From Ciborinia camelliae (lineage: Eukaryota; Ascomycota; Leotiomycetes; Helotiales; Sclerotiniaceae): 64,000 nt of DNA. Position numbers and translations under genes: made by a program. Position 1 is the first letter of the stretch; the number at the start of each line of letters is the position of its first letter. The notes beneath the pieces are model-generated. The model worked only from the letters and a program-made list of their open reading frames with translations, did not search any database and was not told the DNA's origin. This document shows, piece after piece, positions 1 through 11,254 of the stretch. The stretch spans positions 2,488,459-2,552,458 of the forward strand of contig JANPYM010000008.1 in NCBI GenBank assembly GCA_025890175.1, written 5' to 3'.

Positions 1-486
1 TCGGAAAATGTTCAGAGCCTTCTCGTAGGTCCCGGACAGCATGTATTTCACTCGATTGTTGAAGGAACTCGACAAGTGCGAGAAGCTACTTCACTAGAAT
101 CTTTTAAGTCATTCCAACAAATTTTGCCAGTATTCAGCATCCATGATGTTGATCTGCATACCTTAGATATCTACTCTCCATACCATCAATCTGCAGATCA
201 TTTCCTAGAATTCCTTCGACAACGACCTTGTTCAAAAGAATCAGAGAGCGAGGATCTCCGAAGACCATTTGAGCATAATGAGGCCAAGAAGATGGTTTCG
301 ATATCTCTCATGGCAGCCAAACTTCTGCTGGAGCAGAATCGAGTCAATGATGCAACTTGGGTTATGGAATGGCTGCGGACAAGCTATCCCAAGCTATTAG
401 GAATTGAAACAGATATACAGGAACGGAGGGGTGAAATTGATGAGGCGTCAAGTATTCAAATATTGGAGTCATTCAGCATAGCCTGA
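1..486 (+). CDS. 3' end of an unrecognised protein-coding gene (partial)
   Basis: Frame 1 is open from the first base to a TGA at 484-486, giving 161 residues of a C-terminus. An internal GTG at 76 is not a credible start because the frame stays open upstream, so the gene begins outside the window. The peptide is a mixed alpha-helical sequence with an AKLLLEQNRVNDATWVMEWL helix near the end, somewhat TPR-like in character. I do not recognise the family. Codon use is even and there is no internal stop, so it looks like a real terminal exon. The next 1.6 kb lacks a convincing gene. Confidence 0.6.
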   Translation, partial: SENVQSLLVGPGQHVFHSIVEGTRQVREATSLESFKSFQQILPVFSIHDVDLHTLDIYSPYHQSADHFLEFLRQRPCSKESESEDLRRPFEHNEAKKMVSISLMAAKLLLEQNRVNDATWVMEWLRTSYPKLLGIETDIQERRGEIDEASSIQILESFSIA

Positions 487-2094
487 GCAGCTATACCCCC
501 GTCGAGAATATGAGAATTGTTGTGTAAATATATTGGACTTGGCGTTAAATGGCGGGTTATTCCCATGGATTTGCTGGTGGCTGGATTGGATAGCATATGC
601 GTTGTGGTAACGATGTTTCAATGGCCATGTTTGGCGTCAGACTCAATTTAAGTCTATGAATAACTCATTCTCTTCAACCATTCTGCTGCAACATTTCGGT
701 AAGTACTACTGGCGTTCTTAACTTTATTCAGACTATCATGTGCAATTTGAAATACTTCCCATGCTCAAGCCAGGAGAGTGCAACATCATAAGCAGGTTTA
801 CAGGTATTTTCAAATCGTCCACCAAAGATTTCCTTTCCTTCTCTTTCCTCATGGCTTTTTCCAAAAATCTACAAACAAAGCTTATGATCAATGGAATATT
901 TTGCTGCGGTTTGAATATCAGTCCTGGAATGATGTTTTCCCCATTCTTGAGTTGGCATCACGTGAATAAATGGGACCAACCCTTGCATTAGCTGCACCTA
1001 CTGCATCTTTCTTTGCAGGTCTCGGGACTCAGAACTCAGGTACAGGGGAAAAAAACCACAGTATTTTATTATTATTATTATTCATCCTGTTACACAAGAG
1101 TACAAAACTCATGTCATACCCTACCTAAGTTCAGAATAATAGATAGCTACCTAGGTAGGTAAGATAGTGGATGTTTGAAGAGAAGTATTTTCTAAATGAT
1201 GAGTGGAAATTCTTGTCCTTTTATATTTTATTTTTATATAATCTTATCACTCACTGGATTAACAATCAATCATCTTGAGAGGTCTCATTTGTGTGGTGGT
1301 GGTGTGGTGGTACAAACAGGTCGGAATGCAAGAACCCTGTTCACTTCCCCGCAATTCAGATCTTGCAAGCCACATTCTAAGCTCCTAGAAGATTCTGCAG
1401 ACAAACACAAACAAACCAGACCAGACCAGACCAGACCAGCAGAAACAAAAGCAAACGTGAACACCCAGGGAAACAGACCTTGGAAAGGAAAGAAAAAGAA
1501 GGAAAAAGACAAATATCTGTGGCTTGGGATGGATTTATTTGTGTGTTTTTTTTTCTCTCCTGTTTTTCAAGGGTTTCAATTTCAATACCTTATGATCCAA
1601 TACCTACCCTATCTAGGTAAGTTACCTAGGTAGGTATTGGTAATAGAAATTCTTCACAATGATTGGTTCAAAAGTTCATTTTTCCCCTCTCCCACCAACC
1701 TTGACTTTTTTTTGACTTGACGTATCCTGTATCCTGTTCACCCAATAATCCATAACCCAACCTATCCATTTCCGGTGCTCTCGGAACTTCCCTTCCCTTC
1801 CCAGTTCAATTTTTCCTCATCCCTAAACTTGTGGCACCCGAGGAACCTGCAAGCTGGAATAGCGTCATACTTTCATAATCATTCACCTGCCGACCTTGGG
1901 AACCTCACCTCTCCCATTGATCCTTCGGTCTTTTTGTCGCAACATCGCAATTCGTACCAACCCGACTTTTTGATTACTTCAATTGAATCGCAAGAGTAGT
2001 TGGAAAAGCTTTTACAAATATCAATTGATATTTTTTTGGTCCCCAAAAATAAAAACTTCACAGAGTGGTTTCGGAATCCGGAATTCTTGTCGCC
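487..2094. other. Intergenic, no gene seen
   Basis: Short overlapping ORFs (60-145 codons) lack coding character. It holds a poly-TTA run near 1068-1083, TACCTAGGTAGG-type motifs at about 1147-1162 and 1605-1637, and a pyrimidine-rich 5' flank (about 1680-2000) likely to be promoter and 5' UTR of the next gene. Confidence 0.5.
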
Positions 2095-3270
2095 ATGGCT
2101 GATAATAAGGTTGAGGAGGGTGATAAAGGTATGTTAAACATGGTCTTTTCTTTCCCGTCTACCATCGACACACACTTCACACTTTAATTTCTTCACAAAC
2201 CACTTGATCTTGCTCAATCTCAATCTCAATTCAATTGCGCCGGGATTTCTCTTCCACGTCTCTCTTTCTCCCTTGCTTCATTGAACAAAACAACATCCAC
2301 AATGCCAATGTTCAATTTAAACCTTCGCAATCGTTTCTCGGCATTCGCATTACCTACTATGCTAATGGGTCATTTGCGCACAGTTTCCTGGAGCTGGGGT
2401 GGCGCAAATCCCGAGGGAACGGCTGCGGAAGTCAAGGCGGGCGAGGTCGCGGTTACTAGTCATCGCGGAAATGAAATCACGAAGACGGGCGATGAGAGTG
2501 ATCCGGCGGTTCTTATTGAGAGGAGTGGAAATGATGTGGTGAAGAAGGCTAGTGAGTTGGTGGTGGAGGAGAAGGGAAGTGCTGGGGTTGAGGAGAAGGA
2601 GGGAGAGGAGAAGGAGAAGGAGGGAAAGGAGGAGAAGGGTGAGAAGGTTGATAAGGACGACAAGGAGGAAACCAATGGTGAAGTTGAGGATGAGGAGAAG
2701 AAGGTTGAAGCCAATGGTGAAGCCAATGAAGAGACCAATGGTGAAGTTAAGGATGAGGAGAAGAAGGTTGAAGCCAATGGTGAAGCCAATGGTGAAGCTG
2801 AGAAAACCGAGAAAGCCGAGAAAGCCGAGAAAGATGAGAAAGATGAGAAAGCCGAGAAAGCTGAATCCAAGGAGGAAGACAAGAAAGAAGAGGATGTTGA
2901 GATGAAGGATGAAGAGGAGAAAGTCGAGGAGAAGCAATCCGAGGAAAATGGTATCGACGAGGAAAAAGAAGTCAAGGAGGACGAGAAGAAAGATTCGAGC
3001 GACAAACAAGATCAAACCCAAACTTCAGCACAAACCGGAGAGAAGCGCAAGAGAGAAGAGACACCTGAATTGGGCGGCGAGGCCGAGACAGAAGAGAAGC
3101 AAGATATCAAGAAGCAAAAGACCAATGGTACCGCGGAGAAGAAAAAGCCTGGTAGACCCAAGGGTGCTGCTACACCGAATGGCACACCGGTGAAGAGAGA
3201 GAGAAAAATCGCGGCGGTTGGAAGAGCTCAGCGTCAAACGAGAAGTCAGGCGCGCAAGGAAACTGCTTAG
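2095..3270 (+). CDS. Tudor-like HVA1 (DUF2945) domain protein with acidic tail and AT-hook
   Basis: Two exons: 2095-2128 and 2384-3270 (306 aa). The intron 2129-2383 starts GTATGT and ends GCACAG, and the join is in frame (phase 1). Splicing creates MADNKVEEGDKVSWSWGG, continuing through GEVAVTSHRGNEITKTGD and ERSGNDVVKKASEL, which is the hypervirulence-associated Tudor domain (DUF2945/PF11160) at about residues 8-75. The rest is a highly charged E/K region with imperfect repeats (ETNGEV-DEEKKVEANGEA, then EKAEK units), ending in a KKPGRPKG AT-hook and a basic tail. Inference: a nuclear, chromatin- or DNA-binding protein. Without the small first exon the Tudor domain loses its start, so an ATG at 2281 would be a mis-annotation. 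The domain call is strong; the cellular role is not known from sequence. Confidence 0.85.
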
Positions 3271-5304
3271 ATAGGTAGGTAGGTTGGTTTGGGTGAATGA
3301 TACGAAGGCAGGAGAGGATTGGACTTGACTCATGATATGACAATTGGATGCGGATTTTTTTTCGGATTAATTAATCAATCAATCGTTTGGGCTATAAGGG
3401 GAAACATGGTGGGTGGGGGTGGGGGAGTGGGTGGTTCTTTTGCACTTTACTACCTTGGGTACTTATCTCGTATCATATCATATCATATCCCCTTTGTACA
3501 TAGATATGATATTCGAATGGGAGGAAGGAAAGAAAATCAGGCAGGGTCTATATTCACTGGCCTGACTGCACTGCACTGACTGGTATTATCGATACCTATG
3601 GAATGGAATGGCATGGACAGATGGATGGATGGAGTGGGTGGGAGAAGATTATATCATCTCATATCATCTCATCTCATATCATATCAAATGAATGAATGAA
3701 TGATTGAATAAATGGATGGGAATCAAGCAAAGCAAAGCAAAGCAAAATAAAATAAAATAAAATAAAATAAAACAGGAAGAAAGTTATCGAGATCTTGTTT
3801 CACAGGTTAGGTTAGGTTATGTTATGTTTAAGTCTGTCTGTCTGATAGGAAATCTATAAATAACCTACGAATCACATCATATCAAAGGATTTTTTTTCTA
3901 ACCTTTTTTTTACTTTTTTTTTATTGATGAATGAATGAATGAATTAATGAATGGATGGGTGGATGGATGGATGGATGCCAAGGAGGGTTTGGGGTGTGAA
4001 CTTTGGACTTTGGCGAATTAATGATGGGGATGAGGGGAGGGGAGGAGAGGAGAGGGGTTTTTGTGTAGGGAAGCTGTGATGAATGATGGATGATGGATGT
4101 ATTTGTATTGTTATTAAGGTATGGATATATTAGATAGATAGATAGATTGGAGAAAGAAGAAAGTGTACCTACCTATCTTGCCCTATTTGGTTGGTTGGAT
4201 TTGGATTTGGATTTGGATTTGGATTTGGATTTGGATTTGGATTTGGATTTGGATTTGGATTTGGATTTGGATTTGGATTTGGATTTGGATTTGGATTTGG
4301 ATTTGGGTTCATGACAGAGTAGAGTGGAGTGGAGTGATGCGATGCGATGCGATGTGATGTGATGGCATTGAGAGGAGGACGAGGATGGAACCTTGGTGTT
4401 TCCATTATCGCAGGTGAGGTTAGAGATCGGGGAAGTATCTGGTGGAAGAGTGGAAGAGTGGAATGGGGCGGGCTGGTTTTCTTTGTACATGAATGACTTG
4501 GCGGTGTTTGGTGAATGGTGAGTTTGGTGAATGAATAAAATGATTTGATTTGATTTGATTTGACTCGATTGTTTCGTGAATCATTCTAGAAAATCCATCT
4601 CGGAATTTTCTCTTTCGATCCTATCATTTTCTCATTTTCGATATATCCTCTCTTTTACATTGTAAAATCTACCGTCTACCATACCTTGACTTACTCCCTC
4701 TCGTACACTTCAAACCACTCAATAGCATTGGTCCATCGGTAACCCTACTTCAAACCTGTGGCTTGCTTGTTGGCTTGGATTCTCCGAAAATAATTTTATT
4801 TGCAGAATCAAACGGTGAACCTGACAGTCTGACTTGATCTGATCTGCCCCAAGAAAACAAGAGGACCATTCAAAAATCGTCATTTTCACAAATATCCCGG
4901 TCGTTCAATACTAAATAGACATTATTGCATTCAGGGCAGGCTGGTGGAACAGGGGGGACGATCATTTTCGAGAGAGAATAATCAGGTAGGCTGAAGAACC
5001 TACCAGGCTTGACGAGGCCCCGTATCTATCGCTATCAAGGGATATTCAGGAAATCGAATAGACTGAACACTCCACGACTCTTCCGACCACTTTCTCTACA
5101 CCCCTCGATCCTCGTTCATTCACTCGCTCGATCGGAGGATCAAACAAAAGACTCTTCTCAAGGAAGAGAATCGAAAACGTCTCATTACTTTACATTGAAA
5201 CACGAAACGCCATACGCGCATACGATTACCAACTCTTCTTCTTCATTTGGCCTTTGGCCTGTCATTGCCACTCGCTTTATACCAAAGTTACATAGAAGAC
5301 AAAA
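3271..5304. other. Intergenic, rich in simple repeats
   Basis: No convincing gene. It contains TAGG/GGAT/ATGA/AAATA microsatellites (3270-3775 and 3930-3975), TATC runs near 3475, and the long GGATTT tract listed separately. The last 500 bp before the CSC1 start are pyrimidine-rich and look like promoter and 5' UTR. Confidence 0.5.
4195..4306 (+). repeat. GGATTT hexanucleotide microsatellite, about 18 copies
   Basis: Nearly perfect tandem GGATTT units run for about 110 bp. Reading frames through it (WIWIWI or NPNPNP) are artefacts of the repeat. The unit is not the TTAGGG telomeric repeat. Copy number is likely to vary between isolates. Confidence 0.95.
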
Positions 5305-8300
5305 ATGGAGACAGGAAATACGATGGGAATGCTCTCCAAGAGAGAGTCGGATGCGCAAAAATTGTTAGATTTGTTGGCAAATCCTTTTCGGGCCCAGGTT
5401 TGTTCTCACGATACTTTTGGGGGGGATTTATATCTAATGTTGGAATAGTTGTCGCAAAATTCAGTCTATGCAAGTTTTGGCACATCGATAGGATTTACCT
5501 TGCTGCTCGCGATCGGGTTTTCTCTTCTTCGACCTTATAATTCCGTTGTGTATGCACCGAAACTCAAGATCGCAGATGATAAACATGCACCGCCGCCAAT
5601 GGGAAAGGGTCCTTTGGCTTGGATGGGACCAGTGCTCAAGACGAAAGAAAATGAGTTGGTTAATCTGATAGGATTGGATGCCACGGTCTTTTTGAGGGTG
5701 TTGAGGATGTGCCGAAATATATTCCTATGCATAACGGTTGTAGGTTGTGGAATACTGATTCCGATTAATATGGCTAAGGGGCAATTCGGATCGTCTACGG
5801 ATTTCGTCTCGAGAGTTACCCCGGTCAATGTTTGGGGATCCAGCAATTGGGGTATAACCATCTGCGCGTGGTTGTTTGATCTCATCATTGTGATTTTCTT
5901 GTGGTGGAATTACAAGGCGGTGCTCAACTTGAGGAGAACCTACTTTGAGAGTGCGGATTACCAGGCCAGTTTACATGCGCGGACGTTGATGATTAACGAT
6001 ATTCCCAAAACGCTTCGAACGGATGAGGGGATTGGTAGGGTGATCGATGTGGTTGCGCCGCAATCTTCATTCTCGAGAACAGTGGTTGCGAGAAACGTTA
6101 AAGAACTGCCGGAACTGATCGAACAGCATAATCAGACAGTCCGTGATTTGGAGGGGTACTTGGCTAGATATCTCCGGGATCCTGCGAATCTACCACCCAA
6201 ACGACCAGAATGTACTCCTTCCAAAGATGATCCCAATTTTGGATCATATGTTCGAGGTCAAAAGCTCGACGCTATTGAATATCTCACGGCTCGTATAAAG
6301 GAATTGGAAATGGAGATCAAGGAGGTTCGTTTATCCGTGGATAATCGAAATCCTTTGCCTTATGGATTTGCTAGTTTCGAAGCTATCGATGAAGCACACA
6401 GTATTGCATTCGCAGCCCGTAACAAGCACCCCAAAGGAACTACTATCGTGCTCGCTCCTCGACCGAATGATATTATTTGGAAAAACATGCCTCTGAATAG
6501 TAAAACGAGAAGAACTAGACGAATCATGAACAATATATGGGTCACTCTGCTCACGATTGTATGGATGGCACCGAACGCTATGATTTCTATTTTCTTGGTC
6601 AGTCTGCCAAATCTGGGGAGTGTTTGGCCTGCATTCCAGACTTCGTTGGCGCAACACACGGTTTGGTGGTCTATTGTTCAGGGTGTTGCTTCTCCAGCTA
6701 TCACTTCCCTGGTCTATCTTGTACTGCCGATCATTTTCCGTCGAATGTTAGTCAAAGCCGGAGATCGTACAAAGACTGCCAGAGAACGACATGTTACTGG
6801 AAAGTTATACACTTTCTTCGTCTTCAATTACTTGCTTGTATTTTCGATTTTCAGTACTGTGTGGACTTTCGTTTCCACGGTCATCAACAAAACCAATGGT
6901 GGAGTTACAACTTGGGAAGCTATCTACGAGACCGATTTGGGATTGTTGGTCTTCATTTCTCTTTGTGATATCTCGCCTTTCTGGGTCACTTGGTTACTTC
7001 AACGAAATTTGGGAGCAGCTGTCGACTTGGCTCAAATATGGACATTGGTATGGAGTTTCTGTGCGAGAAAGTTCTCGAGCCCAACACCTCGTGAGATGAT
7101 CGAACTTACTGCACCGCCTGCATTCGATTATGCAAGTTATTATAATTACTTCTTGTTCTATACCACGGTCACTTTGTGCTTCGGCTGCATTCAACCTCTA
7201 GTCATTCCGGCAGCTGCCATGTATTTCTCTCTGGATCTTTTCTTGAAGAAATACCTTTTGCTCTATATTTTCATTACCAAGACGGAATCGGGTGGTATGT
7301 TTTGGCGAATGCTCTTTAACCGGATAGTCTTCGCTGCGGTTCTCGCCAACCTCGTCGTCTTTCTCGCAACTTGGGTTCATGGAGATGGTTCACACATGCA
7401 GGCTTATGCCGTGATCCCTCTTCCATTTCTAATGGTGGCTTTCAAATGGTATTGCGCCCGCACTTTTGATGACAAGATCCATTACTATAGCGTTCGCAAT
7501 ATGCTCAAAGATCCAGAAGCTTCCCGTTCCAAACTATTTGGTAGTAAAGGCGATCGTCTCGCTTCTCGCTTCGGTCATCCGGCTCTGTATAAACCACTCA
7601 TCACCCCTATGGTTCACGCCCGCGCTCAAAACATCCTAGCTTCCGTCTATGGTGGTCGTCTTACAGATTCTAATAATGCAGGTTCGGGAGATAATATGTC
7701 GGTTTCTGGGTATTCAGATATGTTTGCTCTCGATTCCATGCGTGCGGGGCAACCGGGTCGTTCCGCCAAGGGGGGAATGCCTGGCTTTGAAATGGTGCCG
7801 GAAAACCGTCTAGATTTCTCGTATTATAAAGGGAGAGCGGAATTTGCAGAGGAACATGGTGGTTCGGGGGGAATATATGGAAAAGCGGAAGATATCGTTA
7901 GGTCGGATACACCGGGTAGTTCGCGCTGGGGCCCAGATTCAAGACCGGGCACGCCGGTAAATTCGGGTGGTAGGGGAACGCCCACGTTGCCAAATTTCAT
8001 GTCGAGTCCTGGGCCTGGGACACCGGATAGCGTGAGGGGCGATATTGGGATGAGTGGTGGGATGGGCATGGGGATGAGATATTTTGGGGAGAGGAAGGGG
8101 AGCTCGGCGGAGACGGTGGGGTTGGTCCACAGTGCGCAGGATATGCCCGCCAGTGTCGTGCCGGGGGTGCAGGAGAGGTCGCCAGGTTTCTTGGGCGGTG
8201 GCCCGGGTGGCTATGGTAATTTACCCCAGGATGATCTGGATGGAAGTGCAAGGGGGAGTGTCGATCATGACCCGATGAGTTATGATTATTTCCGGTCGAG

Positions 8301-8316
8301 GAGGACGAGGAATTGA
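5305..8316 (+). CDS. CSC1/OSCA-type calcium-permeable osmosensitive channel (DUF221)
   Basis: Two exons: 5305-5397 and 5449-8316, separated by a 51-bp intron (GTTTGT...AATAG, phase 0), giving 986 aa. The first exon supplies METGNTMGMLSKRESDAQ and LLANPFRAQ and joins LSQNSVYASFGTSIGF, so the ORF-only start at 5449 is too short. Order: RSN1_TM-like N-terminal membrane region (about residues 40-200), the PHM7 cytosolic domain (about 215-395, including LHARTLMINDIPKTLRTDEG and YGFASF), then the multi-helix DUF221 channel core (about 400-690). A low-complexity G/S/P tail with RPGTPVNSGGRGTP motifs follows, probably cytosolic and disordered. The family forms mechanosensitive, osmotically gated cation channels in plasma or vacuolar membranes. 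The last 196 codons are repeated after the assembly gap (see 9498-11254). Family call firm; substrate inferred from homologues. Confidence 0.92.
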
Positions 8317-9487
8317 GATGATGGGTCGTGGGACTGGAGTGTGGAGTATCGAGTGTGGAGTGTGGAGCGTGGGGTCAGAAGGTGTACAACAAACATAAAC
8401 ATCACAGGATAGATATGAAGACGAAATGGATGGGTAGATAGATATTGGGTGGTGCTTTTTTTTTTTTTTTTTCCTCTTCACCTTTTTCGGCGGTAGGTAC
8501 CTACCTATGTACCGATGTATGTATTTGAAGATTAGCGTTTTCTTTTTTTTTTCGCTCGGGCTTTGGCCGGGGTGCGGCGCGGTGGGCATATCATGGAATT
8601 GCTTGCTTGCTTGCTTGCATACATGGGATGGGTTGGGGTGGGATGGGGCGGAATGGGATGGGACGGAATGGCTGGGTGGTTGGTTGGTTATTGGCATGGC
8701 GTGGCGTGGTCTGGAGTTTTTTGTCTTTTTGTCTGGTCTGGTCTGGTTCGCTGGCGAGTTGGGCGGCTTGGGCGGCTTGGGGGGGGATGCAAAGGAAAGG
8801 AAAGGAAAGGAAAGGAAAAGGAAGGGGAAGGAGGGAGGCGAGAGGAGAAGAGAAGAGAGAAGAGAGAAGAGGAGAGGAGAGGAGAGGAAAGGAGAGGAAA
8901 GAAGAGGAGAGGAGAGGAGAGAAGAGGAGAGGAGAGGAGAAGAGAAGAGAAGAGAGGAAAGAAGAGGAGAGAGGAGAGGAAAGAAGAGGAGAGAGGAGAG
9001 GAGAGAAAAGAGCTGAACTGAAATGAAATGAACATGTGTATATGAAATATGAAATATGAATATAAAGATGGAGAAAGAAAAATTACATTACATTAAATTG
9101 AAAAAATTGAAAAAATTTAATGAAATGAAATATCTCTAACGTATGGATGTCTCTAACATAGTATATATATATATATATTACCAAATATCAAACACCTACC
9201 TACCTACTTACCTCGTTAATTAGGTATGCAATAGTTGGGAAGTTGGGAAGTTGGGAAGTTGGGAATCTGGGGGGATCTGGGAGGATTTTATGGGACTGGG
9301 CGGGAAAGATTGGGCGGGGCGGGAAAGATTATTGGTTTTATTGGTTTGATTGGGGTACTAGATAGGTAGGTAGGTATTGTTGGGATTGTTGGGATTGTTG
9401 GGATCTATAAGTTATACAGTACAAGGGAAAAAGGGAGAGGGAGAGGGAGAGAAGGAGAGACGGAGTGAGGGAGAGAGAGAGAGGGAG
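7729..9487 (+). repeat. First copy of a 1.76-kb duplicated block (contig end)
   Basis: This block covers the last 196 codons of the CSC1 gene plus its 3' flank and recurs at 9498-11254, immediately after a run of Ns. The copies match base for base where I compared them except for a poly-T run (17 T at about 8456-8472 versus 15 T in the second copy). It ends exactly at the N run while copy two begins exactly after it, the geometry of two contigs with an unmerged dovetail overlap. Confidence 0.95.
8317..9487. other. 3' flank of CSC1 gene with long purine-rich tract
   Basis: No gene. It holds a poly-T run (8456-8472), GGGAT/GGAAT-rich repeats (8620-8680), a purine tract of GGAAA/GGAGA/AGAGG units (about 8788-9010), an AT dinucleotide run near 9164-9179, GTTGGGAA units (9233-9263) and a GA-rich end (9424-9487). 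Long ORFs in this tract are repeat artefacts. Confidence 0.7.
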
Positions 9488-9497
9488 NNNNNNNNNN
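9488..9497. other. Assembly gap (10 N)
   Basis: Ten Ns join two contigs. The sequences on both sides are copies of one another, so the true gap is very likely negative (an overlap of about 1757 bp). Confidence 0.98.
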
Positions 9498-10085
9498 CTC
9501 GATTCCATGCGTGCGGGGCAACCGGGTCGTTCCGCCAAGGGGGGAATGCCTGGCTTTGAAATGGTGCCGGAAAACCGTCTAGATTTCTCGTATTATAAAG
9601 GGAGAGCGGAATTTGCAGAGGAACATGGTGGTTCGGGGGGAATATATGGAAAAGCGGAAGATATCGTTAGGTCGGATACACCGGGTAGTTCGCGCTGGGG
9701 CCCAGATTCAAGACCGGGCACGCCGGTAAATTCGGGTGGTAGGGGAACGCCCACGTTGCCAAATTTCATGTCGAGTCCTGGGCCTGGGACACCGGATAGC
9801 GTGAGGGGCGATATTGGGATGAGTGGTGGGATGGGCATGGGGATGAGATATTTTGGGGAGAGGAAGGGGAGCTCGGCGGAGACGGTGGGGTTGGTCCACA
9901 GTGCGCAGGATATGCCCGCCAGTGTCGTGCCGGGGGTGCAGGAGAGGTCGCCAGGTTTCTTGGGCGGTGGCCCGGGTGGCTATGGTAATTTACCCCAGGA
10001 TGATCTGGATGGAAGTGCAAGGGGGAGTGTCGATCATGACCCGATGAGTTATGATTATTTCCGGTCGAGGAGGACGAGGAATTGA
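9498..10085 (+). pseudogene. C-terminal fragment of CSC1 channel, duplicated by assembly
   Basis: Codes for the final residues of the channel at 5305-8316, identical in sequence, to the TGA at 10083-10085. It lacks the membrane domains and any start codon. If the overlap is collapsed this feature disappears. It should not be counted as a second gene. Confidence 0.92.
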
Positions 10086-11254
10086 GATGATGGGTCGTGG
10101 GACTGGAGTGTGGAGTATCGAGTGTGGAGTGTGGAGCGTGGGGTCAGAAGGTGTACAACAAACATAAACATCACAGGATAGATATGAAGACGAAATGGAT
10201 GGGTAGATAGATATTGGGTGGTGCTTTTTTTTTTTTTTTCCTCTTCACCTTTTTCGGCGGTAGGTACCTACCTATGTACCGATGTATGTATTTGAAGATT
10301 AGCGTTTTCTTTTTTTTTTCGCTCGGGCTTTGGCCGGGGTGCGGCGCGGTGGGCATATCATGGAATTGCTTGCTTGCTTGCTTGCATACATGGGATGGGT
10401 TGGGGTGGGATGGGGCGGAATGGGATGGGACGGAATGGCTGGGTGGTTGGTTGGTTATTGGCATGGCGTGGCGTGGTCTGGAGTTTTTTGTCTTTTTGTC
10501 TGGTCTGGTCTGGTTCGCTGGCGAGTTGGGCGGCTTGGGCGGCTTGGGGGGGGATGCAAAGGAAAGGAAAGGAAAGGAAAGGAAAAGGAAGGGGAAGGAG
10601 GGAGGCGAGAGGAGAAGAGAAGAGAGAAGAGAGAAGAGGAGAGGAGAGGAGAGGAAAGGAGAGGAAAGAAGAGGAGAGGAGAGGAGAGAAGAGGAGAGGA
10701 GAGGAGAAGAGAAGAGAAGAGAGGAAAGAAGAGGAGAGAGGAGAGGAAAGAAGAGGAGAGAGGAGAGGAGAGAAAAGAGCTGAACTGAAATGAAATGAAC
10801 ATGTGTATATGAAATATGAAATATGAATATAAAGATGGAGAAAGAAAAATTACATTACATTAAATTGAAAAAATTGAAAAAATTTAATGAAATGAAATAT
10901 CTCTAACGTATGGATGTCTCTAACATAGTATATATATATATATATTACCAAATATCAAACACCTACCTACCTACTTACCTCGTTAATTAGGTATGCAATA
11001 GTTGGGAAGTTGGGAAGTTGGGAAGTTGGGAATCTGGGGGGATCTGGGAGGATTTTATGGGACTGGGCGGGAAAGATTGGGCGGGGCGGGAAAGATTATT
11101 GGTTTTATTGGTTTGATTGGGGTACTAGATAGGTAGGTAGGTATTGTTGGGATTGTTGGGATTGTTGGGATCTATAAGTTATACAGTACAAGGGAAAAAG
11201 GGAGAGGGAGAGGGAGAGAAGGAGAGACGGAGTGAGGGAGAGAGAGAGAGGGAG
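9498..11254 (+). repeat. Second copy of the 1.76-kb block (contig start)
   Basis: Repeats 7729-9487 at an offset of 1769 bp before, and 1767 bp after, the poly-T indel. It opens mid-codon in the CSC1 tail (LDSMRAGQPG...) and has no promoter or start, then continues past 11254 into unique sequence. Read as an assembly artefact rather than a tandem duplication. Confidence 0.93.

Noticed and set aside
2362..3021. Large leucine/phenylalanine and serine-rich minus-strand ORFs over the Tudor/AT-hook gene
   Set aside because: They are antisense shadows of the E/K-rich coding region (GAG/AAG codons read as CTC/CTT).
4163..4405. WIWIWI, NPNPNP and KSKSKS repeat ORFs
   Set aside because: All three are frames through the GGATTT microsatellite; they have no start context or conserved flanks.
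8507..9035. RGEERREE-type ORFs in the CSC1 3' flank and their copies at 10214-10802
   Set aside because: They are frames across a purine microsatellite, present in all frames and both duplicate copies, with no domain.
9498..10085. Second CSC1-like gene after the gap
   Set aside because: Only an identical C-terminal fragment starting exactly at the Ns; explained by contig overlap.
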